Of a DNA stretch of 64,000 bases, positions 55,567 to 64,000 are shown one piece after another. This DNA is from Glandiceps talaboti (Eukaryota > Hemichordata > Enteropneusta > Spengelidae). Below the pieces are notes generated by a model, which ran no database searches, was not told the origin of the DNA, and saw only the letters and a list, made by a program, of their open reading frames with translations. A program made the translations under genes and the position numbers. The stretch lies in contig NC_135554.1 of the NCBI RefSeq assembly GCF_964340395.1, positions 25,412,592 through 25,476,591 on the forward strand, read 5' to 3'. Position 1 is the stretch's first letter. Every line of letters begins with the position of its first letter.

Positions 55567-58500
55567 TTCTCTAAACTGATTCTTAACTTCCATAAATGTA
55601 CATGTACAGGATTCGTCAGAAATAGAGATAGCATTGGAAGTGCACGGAAGTAGTTGGGCAGCAGTAGGCTGGAAACCTGAAGGTATATCAATATAAATCA
55701 ATCAACAAACTTGATCATTGATTTCATAACAGTTAATATCTAGAAGTTTTCACCATCGATTACCGAGAACGCGTCGACTGCTTTCACTTCCACACGATGA
55801 TAGAAATATACGCATACACACAGCAGTCTATAACTATCCTACCAGATTGGAGTGGCGTGTTACGTGAGAGAACTGAGTTGCTTGAGAATGGGGGAGGGGG
55901 GGGGGGCACTCAGAAAGGGTCGGTTAGATCTTGATAAAATGGTTTTATTTGGATGGCTTTATTTGTAGGTGTTTCCGGTGATTGTACAGACTTTCCTATT
56001 GATCGTGATGGCTACCCCGATAGAGATGCAGATGATCATCGCAAACGAAAGGTGAGAAAGTCACGTGTTGATATATCATGTGACGAGAAATCAGAGAGAG
56101 AACGACAAGGGTTGATCGCGCGGTGGCTGAGCTGTTAGTACAACTATTGATACTTCGTATGCTACCACTACTACCATCACCATCACAACTACCATCACAA
56201 ATCCTATTATAACTACCACTATCGTCATTGCTAACACCACCACTACCACCAACATCACCAACAGTTATTACAAATACCACCATTCTAGAACAACCATTAC
56301 AGATTTTAACTTATAATCAGCACCACAACTGAACTGCAACCACATTCACCACCAATCAGTGAAATTATAACACATTTTGACATATCACCTTATTATCTCC
56401 CTAAAACCATCTTAAATTTTAATGGAATATTTGTTAACTAGAGAGACGAGCGAGTACTGTATTCGATGGAATGTAGTGATATGGTGATTGGTCTTGCTGT
56501 CCAAGACAACTATCATCGCATTGGTGATTATTACTCACGTGACCTGTCAACACCAAATTTAGATGAATGGTTCGGTGGTAATTATAGTTTAACAGCAGCT
56601 GCCGCTACACAAAATGATGGCATCACAGTGATCAAATTTAGAAAACCCTTATACGGTAAGATTAAATAAATTTGTCAGAATTTAATCTTCAAAAATCTAA
56701 AATAAATGTCAGGATAGGAAAGGGAAAATGTTTTTCATTACCATACATAACACTCATTTTGTTGGTCATATATATTTAGTTTATCATCAAAATAATGTAG
56801 AAAACAGAACGTGGTTCTTTCAGTGATAAAAACATATTAATTTCAACGTTATGTTCTCTTTGTGCAAAATTCAGTTACATGTGATGAATACTAGCATCAA
56901 AATCAACGCAACTGATCCAAATCATATTAAAGTCAACACGTATTGATTGGTTGTGTGTTTGCATTCTACAAGGATCAAAGGTAACGAATATGGGAGCTGA
57001 ATTTCTGACGTGTTACACATTTAAACATAACTTTGTCTCTCATTGTCCAGCAACCGAAAAACAGGATTATAACATTGAGAACGGCCTTATGAAAATCATC
57101 TGGGCACGTGGTCAGGAAATCGGTGAATATCACCCAGGGCCAGCTGATTATGAAGTCAACAAAGAGTTTTATAAACCAGATGAATTCAAGTGGCATGGTA
57201 AAGATGAAGAACAGAGGGGACATATAACTCTGAATTTACATGGTATGTCCACTTCGATATTCAGTTATGATAATGAGGTATCATGAAATATGTGTTGCTT
57301 GATCACAATTTAAGAGATGTATTTTGTGGTTTAGTTCTCGTTTTTCGGGAGCGGGGTAGTTGGAGTAGGAAAGTGTACATAATTCTTTACACGTGTATAC
57401 AGTTTGATATTAGTTTTTGTAATTGTTACGCGTAAAAGTTCTGTTTCATGACATAGTATAACAGGCAAGACAAGCAAAACTTGATTTTTGTCATGCGGTC
57501 TACGGGAGACTATATTTTTCATACTATTAGATACATTCTCCTCTTAATAAAACGATCACAGATATGGATATACTTTTACCAAGACCTCTCTACCGGTAAC
57601 TTTATTAAAATACCCCAACCCCGTAGACGTCTATATCCCAACTTATGACCATATCTTCAGGCTCTCGTGTACCTCAGACCACTAACGTGAGTGGTATGAG
57701 CGTGTACCAAGGACAGAACTTAAAAGAAATTCGTTAGCACAAATTCATATCTTAACACAAAGTATTTATCAACAGGGTAAACTAAATGAATTACAAACAC
57801 ATTTGCAGTTAAACTTTAATAGTAAAGAATCATACATACATACATACATACATACATACATACATACATACATACATACATACATACATACATACATACA
57901 TACATACATACATACATACATACATACATACATACATACATACAAACAAACAAACAAACAAACAAACAAACAAACAAACATGTGTGTAATATCGTATATT
58001 TGGATATTCTTTTAGAAAATCCCGACGATTCCCGTACTGGTAATTGTAAGGGAGAGTGGAAATCTCCATCGACTTGTGAGGGAATATCATGTGATTACCG
58101 TGTCACGTGGTCTTACGATGACAAAAACGATGACGTCACTTTCGAAATCATGACAAGTAATGCTGTCGATAAGTGGACTGGTATTGGATTCTCAAAGGAT
58201 GTTTCCATGGTGAGAAGGGATTTATTTAAATAAGAATAGAAATATAGATTATAAGTTTATCAATATAAACAATGACTTCATTGGTCTACCAGTCTTTCCT
58301 GGAAGTCAATTCTAGGAAACATTATTCATTACAAGAAATCACTTAAAAGTACGTAAACTATATGTATAATTTATCTTGTTTTACGTCAATTGATGGATTT
58401 GCTTATTTTTTGTTTTGATATCTATTTAAAGCTGAGGCTACATGTACTGTGTTACATCACAAATTCACGCGTAAATGTTTATACATTTTGACAAAATGCA

Positions 58501-58635
58501 GTACACTTTGATGAATATGATTGGCTAGGCTATGTTTCGTTGCAATTACATAATTCGAAAAATGGAGAAAGGTAGGCCAATGAAATTGATGGAAGGAAGG
58601 AACAAGAGATTTGTTTTTCATACATGAACTTGTCG

Positions 58636-58676
<41 letters not shown>

Positions 58677-59074
58677 AAATTGTTGACTCTTGTAGCCATA
58701 CACAGATGCCGTGATTGGATGGGTTGAAAGTGGTGGTAATTCACCTGAAATATCAGATCGCTGGATTGACGCAGCACGTAGTGATGGCGCTGTTCAAGAT
58801 GAAAACGACGATATTCGATATAAAGCGGGGTCTATGATTGACGGGATGATGACGATGTCGTTCACAAGGAATCTGAAAACTGGAAACACACAGGTGGGTT
58901 CTCCCAACAATTGTACGAAGAGTGATATCGATATCGGGACATTTACGGCTAAATACAGTGAATTCAAAATTTTACACAAGTCTCCATGTGAAATTAGTTA
59001 CTATTGGTTACAAGTTAATACTTTGACAGTGAGTTTACGCTAGACAAGGTAGAATGATGTGAGACCATTCATGA

Positions 59075-59129
<55 letters not shown>

Positions 59130-60312
59130 GAACCTTATGATCTGATGAAGCATGTCTAGATCGTGTGGAAGCGGAATCATGGATCGGCAATGTTGACAGA
59201 TTAGATCTGATATGGTGATTTATGTTTTCATGTGTCACGTCACCGTAGTGTTTCAGACTGACGTGATGTTAATCTTGGTGCAGCCATAACAATAAAAATA
59301 ACGATAATTTTACCATTCTCTCTAACTTATCAGAAAGTATTGTCCAGATGATAAATCTGTGGACAAAATATTCCGAGACTCCTTCTACAACAATTCCAAA
59401 CATAAAGTGAAAATATGATATTTATATTACGATATTGTTACAGGATGTAGATTTCGATGGGGATGAATGTGTCTATTTCTTTTACGTTGTGTCTGGTGGT
59501 ACTTTCGATGCAGTGACCAAGGAGATTTCAAGCCATTTTGCCACACCAACTGTTAGTGCACAACCTATATGCATTGACGTATGTGGTAAGTTTGCTCTGT
59601 GTGTGGGGGGGGGGGAGGGGGGGGGGGGCTGTGCAGATAGATCTAGAACTGTACCAACACAATTTTTTTTAAGATTTGTATATTGCTGTAATGTTAGTTG
59701 TCGATATACTAATGCCTTGAGATACGATTTAGTAGACACTTTGGAATGATTTTTCCAACATTCCTACACTACGTAATAATTAGGTTCCTTTCCTTTCCTT
59801 TCTTGTTTTGTTTTTGTAAGCTCTTATTTGTTTCTGTGAAGGATTTATTATGATATTCTTCTTAAACACGTTTGAATTGTAACCATCACCATAGTAACCG
59901 AGATCTCAGTGTAGCGTCGCTAAATGACAGATTCGCGGCGACAATGCTTGGGTGGCAATGCAATGCCTACACCTGGAAATTGTCATTCAGACATTGCACC
60001 TGGAAATTGCCATACATTCAGACATTTGGATCGCAGAGAAAGTACTATATGGACATATTATACGGATATAATATACTCACCTCAAGGCATTGACAAACAT
60101 AAAATCATGAGCTAACCTGTAGTTGAGTTTTATGTAAATAATCATAGAGATATGGAATTGTGTCTCAGGTTGGAATTTTGACATTTACTGCATTTACTCG
60201 TTTTACTTCCACAGATGTTAGCGACGCTACTTTATCAACCCCAAAATGTGTGACGTATTTACTTGTTATCATTATGATTACCCTTGGAGGGAACATGTTT
60301 TGGCTGCACTAA
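45828..60312 (+). CDS. LPD2: LPMO-like/EGF/DOMON surface protein
   Basis: Fifteen exons: join(45828..45972,52661..52743,53122..53216,53440..53576,53950..54045,54341..54463,54666..54766,55610..55682,55969..56051,56442..56655,57051..57242,58016..58209,58696..58893,59444..59585,60215..60312), 657 aa. Signal peptide 1-18, then His19. LPMO-like domain 19-153 with His75 (MAYFHTGG), [18 protein letters not shown] and Phe144 in FWSCADI. Two EGF repeats 154-226. DOMON1 has Met321 ([10 protein letters not shown]) and His411 (EIGEYHPGP); DOMON2 has Met512 (DVSM before PYTDAVIG) and His609 (SSHFATP). Residues 627-657 include [17 protein letters not shown], a GPI-anchor-like tail. Intron phases equal those of LPD1 throughout; the GEPE exon is missing but a basic HRKRKRDER stretch remains. 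Exon A can replace exon B. Function inferred as for LPD1. Confidence 0.9.
47233..48934 (+). mobile_element. 1.7-kb TIR transposon with TAA target duplication (PIF/Harbinger-like)
   Basis: Ends are GGGACCGGACAGAATTTACG and its complement; the terminal repeat is nearly perfect for about 47 bases and continues as related C-run blocks. It is flanked by TAA on both sides (47230-47232 and 48935-48937). The homologous sequence of unit C near 63012-63020 reads CCTAGTAAGTGTCTGG without the insert, giving the empty site. Three-base TWA duplication fits PIF/Harbinger. Only a 48-codon ORF remains, so it is non-autonomous. Confidence 0.9.
48190..48336 (+). CDS. Small ORF inside the TIR transposon
   Basis: Forty-eight codons beginning [16 protein letters not shown] and ending in a Ser/Glu-rich tail ([13 protein letters not shown]). 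It looks like the C-terminal remnant of a transposon protein; no domain recognised. Expression is unproven. Confidence 0.35.
   Translation: MLQYLVQIDAFDDAEERNSLISLVLDRKKDKSCLTSSDSSESESETQE
48983..49213 (+). repeat. 24/30-bp minisatellite in LPD2 intron 1
   Basis: Units GCATTTGGGTATCAAGTATT(GAAA) of 24 bases and versions with an extra GATGGG of 30 bases, about nine in total. It resumes as GGTATCAAGTATTGAA at 50329 after inserted elements. Frames across it (SIESIWV) are artefacts. Confidence 0.92.
49215..49330. repeat. Small inverted-repeat insertion in the minisatellite
   Basis: CTCTCGCCGCAGGGGG pairs with CCCCCAGCGGTGAGAG, and the outer GTTACTCG with CGGTAAC. It splits the minisatellite, so it is probably a small MITE. 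It was checked as a tRNA and does not fold as one. Confidence 0.6.
49346..50316 (-). mobile_element. TIR-flanked cassette with RecQ-like helicase fragment
   Basis: The left 160 bases (AGACTCTCTTACAG ... CCTCGG, GCTTCGCTTTACTAAAA, GTGCGCCCTCATCGACCAT, CGTTGACGTGTGACTGCGAC) recur as an inverted, diverged copy at about 50130-50316. The insert splits a minisatellite and both flanks carry AGTATTGAAT, perhaps a target duplication but also a piece of the minisatellite unit. Element class unknown. Confidence 0.72.
49521..49843 (-). pseudogene. Broken RecQ-family helicase N-terminal fragment
   Basis: Starts [20 protein letters not shown] and, after a one-base frame change near 49780, continues [17 protein letters not shown], the Walker A motif [17 protein letters not shown] (motif I) and [17 protein letters not shown] (motif Ia), stopping at TAA after [10 protein letters not shown]. 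Motifs II-VI are missing. Such RecQ-like fragments inside repeats suggest capture by a mobile element. Non-functional as helicase. Confidence 0.82.
50821..50883. repeat. (CA)n microsatellite
   Basis: CA array in LPD2 intron 1. The rest of 50350-51440 shows C-rich and G-rich runs but no gene. Confidence 0.95.
51650..52656 (-). mobile_element. 5'-truncated LINE with reverse transcriptase C-terminal half
   Basis: Minus-strand reading gives [35 protein letters not shown], then after a frame change near 52510 [11 protein letters not shown] (the catalytic FADD box). A 265-codon frame follows with [16 protein letters not shown] and [11 protein letters not shown], the CR1/jockey-type thumb and connector. 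Its truncated 5' end lies at or within a few bases of the acceptor of LPD2 exon 2 (52661). Non-autonomous because of truncation and frameshift. Confidence 0.88.
52787..52835 (-). mobile_element. End fragment of MITE family M1
   Basis: TAGTCTAGTCCC followed by ATTTACACCCCCACTCAC matches the terminal 50 bases of the inverted M1 copy at 31106. Truncated copy in LPD2 intron 2. Confidence 0.72.
53836..53904. repeat. (CATT)n microsatellite
   Basis: Sixteen or so CATT units ending 45 bases before LPD2 exon 5, in the pyrimidine-rich acceptor region. Confidence 0.95.
54827..55055. repeat. (CA)n-(CATA)n-(TA)n-(GT)n compound array
   Basis: Four blocks in order within LPD2 intron 7. The rest of that intron has no gene. 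Confidence 0.96.
55492..55565. repeat. (TCTG)n microsatellite
   Basis: Perfect array 45 bases before LPD2 exon 8. Confidence 0.96.
57828..57980. repeat. (CATA)n-(CAAA)n microsatellite
   Basis: About 28 CATA units then CAAA units, ending 35 bases before LPD2 exon 12. Confidence 0.96.
58628..58676. repeat. (GTT)n microsatellite
   Basis: Trinucleotide array directly upstream of LPD2 exon 13. Confidence 0.95.
59078..59130. repeat. (GTT)n microsatellite
   Basis: Second GTT array, in the next LPD2 intron. Confidence 0.95.
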
Positions 60313-61011
60313 AATCTCAACGTGAAAAAATGCATGGCGAGTCGATGATGGGTACCGGGTTGCTACACATTGGAGTGCGCCACCAACGGGAAGTACTGAT
60401 GGATCTCAGACAAAATATTGTTACTATCCAGAAATATCACTTTTGAAATTTTGGCAAATTTAACCAAAATTAACGTAAAAAATCATCTTTGTACTACATG
60501 TACTTACTTACAAAGAGGAGCTAACTACAGCATGATCTAATAATATGTTGATTTATCTACTAATCTGGTATATTAATTGCATTTATCTTTAATAGCTATT
60601 ATATTATAGCATTACCAATTCCAGTGAATTTTGTGACGTCATCGCTGTACATTATTACTGATAATGTACTCCGTTATTGGGCATCGCGGCCCCGGAACGA
60701 GCATAACAATACAAGCTTATTTGTTCTGTTTCGTCATACGACTAGGTATTTTTTCGAAATGCATGTTGTTACTTATGGTTGTCATTTCCACTGTTTAAAA
60801 ATATAACGCATTCATGAAACAAATTTGTGTTCACAGCAGTTCATTGGAGTGTATATGTGTGTGTACGTGTACGTACGTGTGTCGCTATGATTAGTATTCA
60901 GCTTCCGGGCCGAACATGGCAGACGATGTTCAGCGCTGTGTCTACTATACGTTGTTTTGCGTTTCTCGGTCTACAAATTCACTGGAATTGGCAAAACTAT
61001 AAAATAATAAC

Positions 61012-61150
61012 AATAATGTACGTCCTCCCAGTCCATAATGGACTCAAGCAAACTTTGCACTCCATAATGGGCTCGGCTGTCGCCTCGCCCATTATGTCGT
61101 TCAAAGTTTGCTTTCGTCCATTATGGGCTGGGAGGGCGTACATTATTGTT
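61012..61150. mobile_element. Hairpin MITE downstream of LPD2
   Basis: Arms CAATAATGTACGTCCTCCCA...CCATAATGG and complement, with a second internal match around CAAACTTTG. About 138 bases. The stretch from 60313 to 62250 shows no gene. Confidence 0.85.
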
Positions 61151-61888
61151 TAAATAATTGTCAAGTGTTTTGATTAAACAAGATAGATTAGTACTTGTAA
61201 ACAAGATAACTTGATTATCATATTCAGATTAATACCTAATTTTCCAATGGCGTGATCAACACTTGTCTTTACACATGGAAATTTACATATGGCATGATCT
61301 TGAATCTCAATCTTAAATATTCATGTGGAAAGTTCACCATGTCTTCTAGATCAATGAATCTAGGTAAGAGATCATTTATTAATTATAGCAAATTATATTT
61401 AGAATGATGACATCACTGTCATGTCAAGGTGACAACTAGAACTCATATGTTAGGGATACGGGGAAATAAAGACAGATTAGATTTGATTTACAATGCAACT
61501 GTTGGTGTGTGGTGTCTTTCTCTGCCTGGGTGTAAGGGCGTACTCGTGAGTGATAATACCTGTGTGGCTAATTCCTAACTTAGACAAGCTCGTTTAATAG
61601 ATCCTGGTACCCTAGAAAGATAGAGTAGAGAATCGTTTACGTTCTACCAATCTACCTACAACTAACCACTTTGACACCGAATCGTAACTTTAAGGAACCC
61701 CTGAACGTAACAACATAATCATCAGTGTTAGCAGTCTTCTTTAAATACTGACATACAAGTACAGTCTGTTCTTTAAAAATGTAAAAAGTTATTTAGCGCT
61801 GATAATGTTCAATCATTTTTTAAACTAATAAAATTGGGTTAGCCTACATCGGTCAACTCCTTTTCTATAGCTAAAGCAAATCGGTGAG

Positions 61889-61901
61889 GACGTGTGTGTG
61901 T

Positions 61902-61942
<41 letters not shown>

Positions 61943-61971
61943 TGTATGTATGTGTGCGTGTGCGTGCGTGC

Positions 61972-62031
<60 letters not shown>
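61889..62031. repeat. (TG)n array with TATG and TGCG blocks
   Basis: About 140 bases of TG-based repeat, upstream of the LPD3 promoter unit. Confidence 0.95.
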
Positions 62032-62294
62032 AGTGCTGAGTGTTTTTTGACTTTATAAAACAACTAAAGTAAAATCGCTTTAAAAAAAGACTGGCTTAAA
62101 TTCACCTTGTCTTTGATGTACACTTAAAGTCCTTACAAAATACTTTGCCTATATCATATGGTCTGATAAGTAGCCAACACAAGGGGAAATGAAGTATATA
62201 TCATACGGTCTGATAAATAGCCAACACAAGGGGAACTATAGTCTATATGGTCTGATAAGACAGACGTGTAGAAACCGTGTTTATGCCTGCTGCT

Positions 62295-62340
62295 GTGACC
62301 TTTGGTCTCGGTGACCTTAACTTCTATAAATTGGAAACCA
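62295..62340 (+). promoter_or_regulatory. Promoter C: TGACCT sites and TATA box
   Basis: A single copy of the block duplicated in A and B, with two TGACCT motifs and TATAAA at 62335-62340, 23 nt before the start codon. This shorter spacing leaves a very short leader or a start slightly upstream. Confidence 0.5.
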
Positions 62341-62362
62341 GATAGACACAACCCTGGTAGAC

Positions 62363-62507
62363 ATGAAAGTTTTGTGGACGCTAATCGTACTGTTATTGTG
62401 TGACATTGTTGGTGCACACATAAGACTTGTGTATCCACCAGCAAGGCACTATGAATTCGATTTTTTAGATGATGTTGCTACCCTAGAACCTTGTGGAATG
62501 AGGTCAG
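62363..62507 (+). CDS. First coding exon of a third paralogue (LPD3), rest outside window
   Basis: Codes [18 protein letters not shown] then [16 protein letters not shown], with Ala in place of Asn in the DDVATLEPCG segment. It ends TCA G|GTAAGA in phase 1. It lies after the LPD2 stop, so it most likely opens a further gene. No exon 2 is in the window. Confidence 0.78.
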
Positions 62508-63099
62508 GTAAGACGTCAATAGTAACATGTCATTGATTCGTGTTTGTTTTCCTTTTTACCAACACGGTTTGCCTATAAGAAGTCACTTTGTTAGAGTCGA
62601 TATATCTGTATGTTTAAGGAAGGCATTGTTTGTTCATGGAAATATACAACCGTTGGTTATACGTCAATGATTTGTTCTATATGCACCTATGTTTACCAAG
62701 GAAAGTGGCGTTGCAATCAAGAAAAACATGGAAATTATCTCTTTGGCGAAACGCTTTCAAAATCTCAGTGTCCTGAATAATCAGTTAGCTATTTATAGTA
62801 CATTGTTAGCTATTATTGTTCAACGAACCATAAATAATGAGAACCGTTACCTGTAAACTTTCGGCGTTCGTGTTAGGTCAAACAGGCAATACTTGTATAG
62901 GACGTTGTACGTGTTCGATCATAAATAAGAATGTTATCGCACTTTTTATAGCCTATGTCATGTTTCTATACACGATTCAATATAGTTGTTGTCAATGTTT
63001 TCCAACGTCCTAGTAAGTGTCTGGAAGTGAATATGGTCCCAGTACATACAGTACATACAATGTATAAGGGAGCCGTCTTTATTTACGACCTGAGGAGGG

Positions 63100-63200
63100 G
63101 GATCGGAGGAATTTAGGGGGGTCACTCAAAAACTGAGGAGTGAAGGGGGGGGGGGGTTACCCAAAAATTGGGGAGTGAAAGGGGGGGGGGACTACTCAAA
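63100..63200. repeat. Tandem G-run units
   Basis: Three units of the type ACTCAAAA...TGAGGAGTGAAGGGGGG with G-runs of up to 12. They could form G-quadruplexes. Probably part of a dispersed repeat. Confidence 0.7.
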
Positions 63201-63447
63201 ATTGTACATGTTAAAAGAGCACCAGAAAGCATTCTTTTAGTCCTTGAAATTCAAAAATCTCCGGCACCCCTCCTTTAACCACCCCCACTTGGCTCCCTCA
63301 AACTTTGATTCAACTAATACCACCTGATTTCAAATTTCATGGTACTACTTTGGGAATAAGCTGCATTCATTGTTACCCCTTCCTCTAGAAATATGCTACA
63401 TCCATAACGTTATAAGGAAATTCAAATTTAAAATAAAAAGTTTGATA

Positions 63448-63874
63448 GTGTGTGTGTGTATGTATGTATGTATGTATGTATGTATGTATGTATGTATGTA
63501 TGTATGTATGTATGTATGTATGTATGTATGTATGTATGTATGTATGTGTGTGTGTGTATGTATGTATGTATGTATGTATGTATGTATGTGTGTGTGTATG
63601 TATGTATGTATGTATGTATGTATGTATGTATGTGTGTGTGTATGTATGTATGTATGTATGTATGTATGTATGTATGTATGTATGTATGTATGTATGTGTG
63701 TGTGTATGTATGTATGTATGTATGTATGTATGTATGTATGTATGTATGTATGTATGTATGTATGTATGTATGTATGTGTGTGTGTATGTATGTATGTATG
63801 TATGTATGTATGTATGTATGTGTGTGTGTATGTATGTATGTATGTATGTATGTATGTATGTATGTATGTATGTA

Positions 63875-63905
<31 letters not shown>

Positions 63906-64000
63906 ATGTATGTATGTATGTATGTATGTATGTATGTATGTATGTATGTATGTATGTATGTATGTATGTATGTATGCATGCATGCATGCATGCATGTATG
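63448..64000. repeat. (TATG)n satellite with periodic GTGTGTGT blocks, running off the window
   Basis: More than 550 bases of TATG, interrupted at irregular intervals of 40-80 bases by short GTGTGTGT blocks, ending in GCATGCATG. The His-Thr-Tyr-Ile frames are not genes. Confidence 0.97.

Noticed and set aside
63385-63995. ORFs of about 190-200 codons rich in His-Thr-Tyr-Ile
   Set aside because: All three minus-strand frames are open because TATG/GTGT repeats contain no stops; not genes.

Overview
This is a 64-kb piece of an animal nuclear genome, most likely a marine invertebrate. Genes are split by many GT-AG introns of about 0.1-7 kb. Simple-sequence repeats are extremely abundant, and MITEs, LINE and Penelope-like remnants fill introns and gaps. 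I cannot name the species. I assembled the genes by hand from exon ORFs, splice sites and reading-frame phase; within each model every joined exon pair keeps frame.

Left part (1-20 kb, minus strand): a cluster of C-type lectin-like (CTLD) genes. From right to left they are CTL-4 (signal peptide, one CTLD, linker, transmembrane segment; 13296-19981), CTL-3 (signal peptide, CTLD, poly-Glu linker, second CTLD with EPN and WND motifs; 6356-9239, perhaps with a tail exon at 4954-5204), CTL-2 (signal peptide and one CTLD; 1223-3029) and CTL-1 (a CTLD cut by the window edge; 1-716). Exon phases are the same in all of them, so they are tandem paralogues.

Middle (20-24 kb): no host gene seen; it holds a 5'-truncated Penelope-like element with a GIY-YIG domain.

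Right part (24.5-64 kb, plus strand): a tandem array of large paralogous genes. LPD1 (16 coding exons, 757 aa) and LPD2 (15 coding exons, 657 aa) encode a signal peptide, a copper-site domain with an N-terminal histidine resembling LPMOs (LPMO_10/AA15-like), two EGF repeats, two DOMON domains and a hydrophobic C-terminus typical of GPI anchoring. All four DOMON domains keep a Met and a His at positions expected for heme b ligands. This suggests a surface-anchored oxidase with its own cytochrome domains in cis, and it is the main discovery of the window. LPD2 has two nearly identical promoter/first-exon units (44.4 and 45.8 kb); a third unit at 62.4 kb probably starts LPD3 beyond the window.

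Mobile elements in the array are informative. A 1.7-kb TIR element with a TAA target duplication (47233-48934) has its empty site preserved in the third copy. A TIR-flanked cassette carries a broken RecQ-like helicase fragment (49.3-50.3 kb). A truncated LINE abuts, and may supply, the splice acceptor of LPD2 exon 2.
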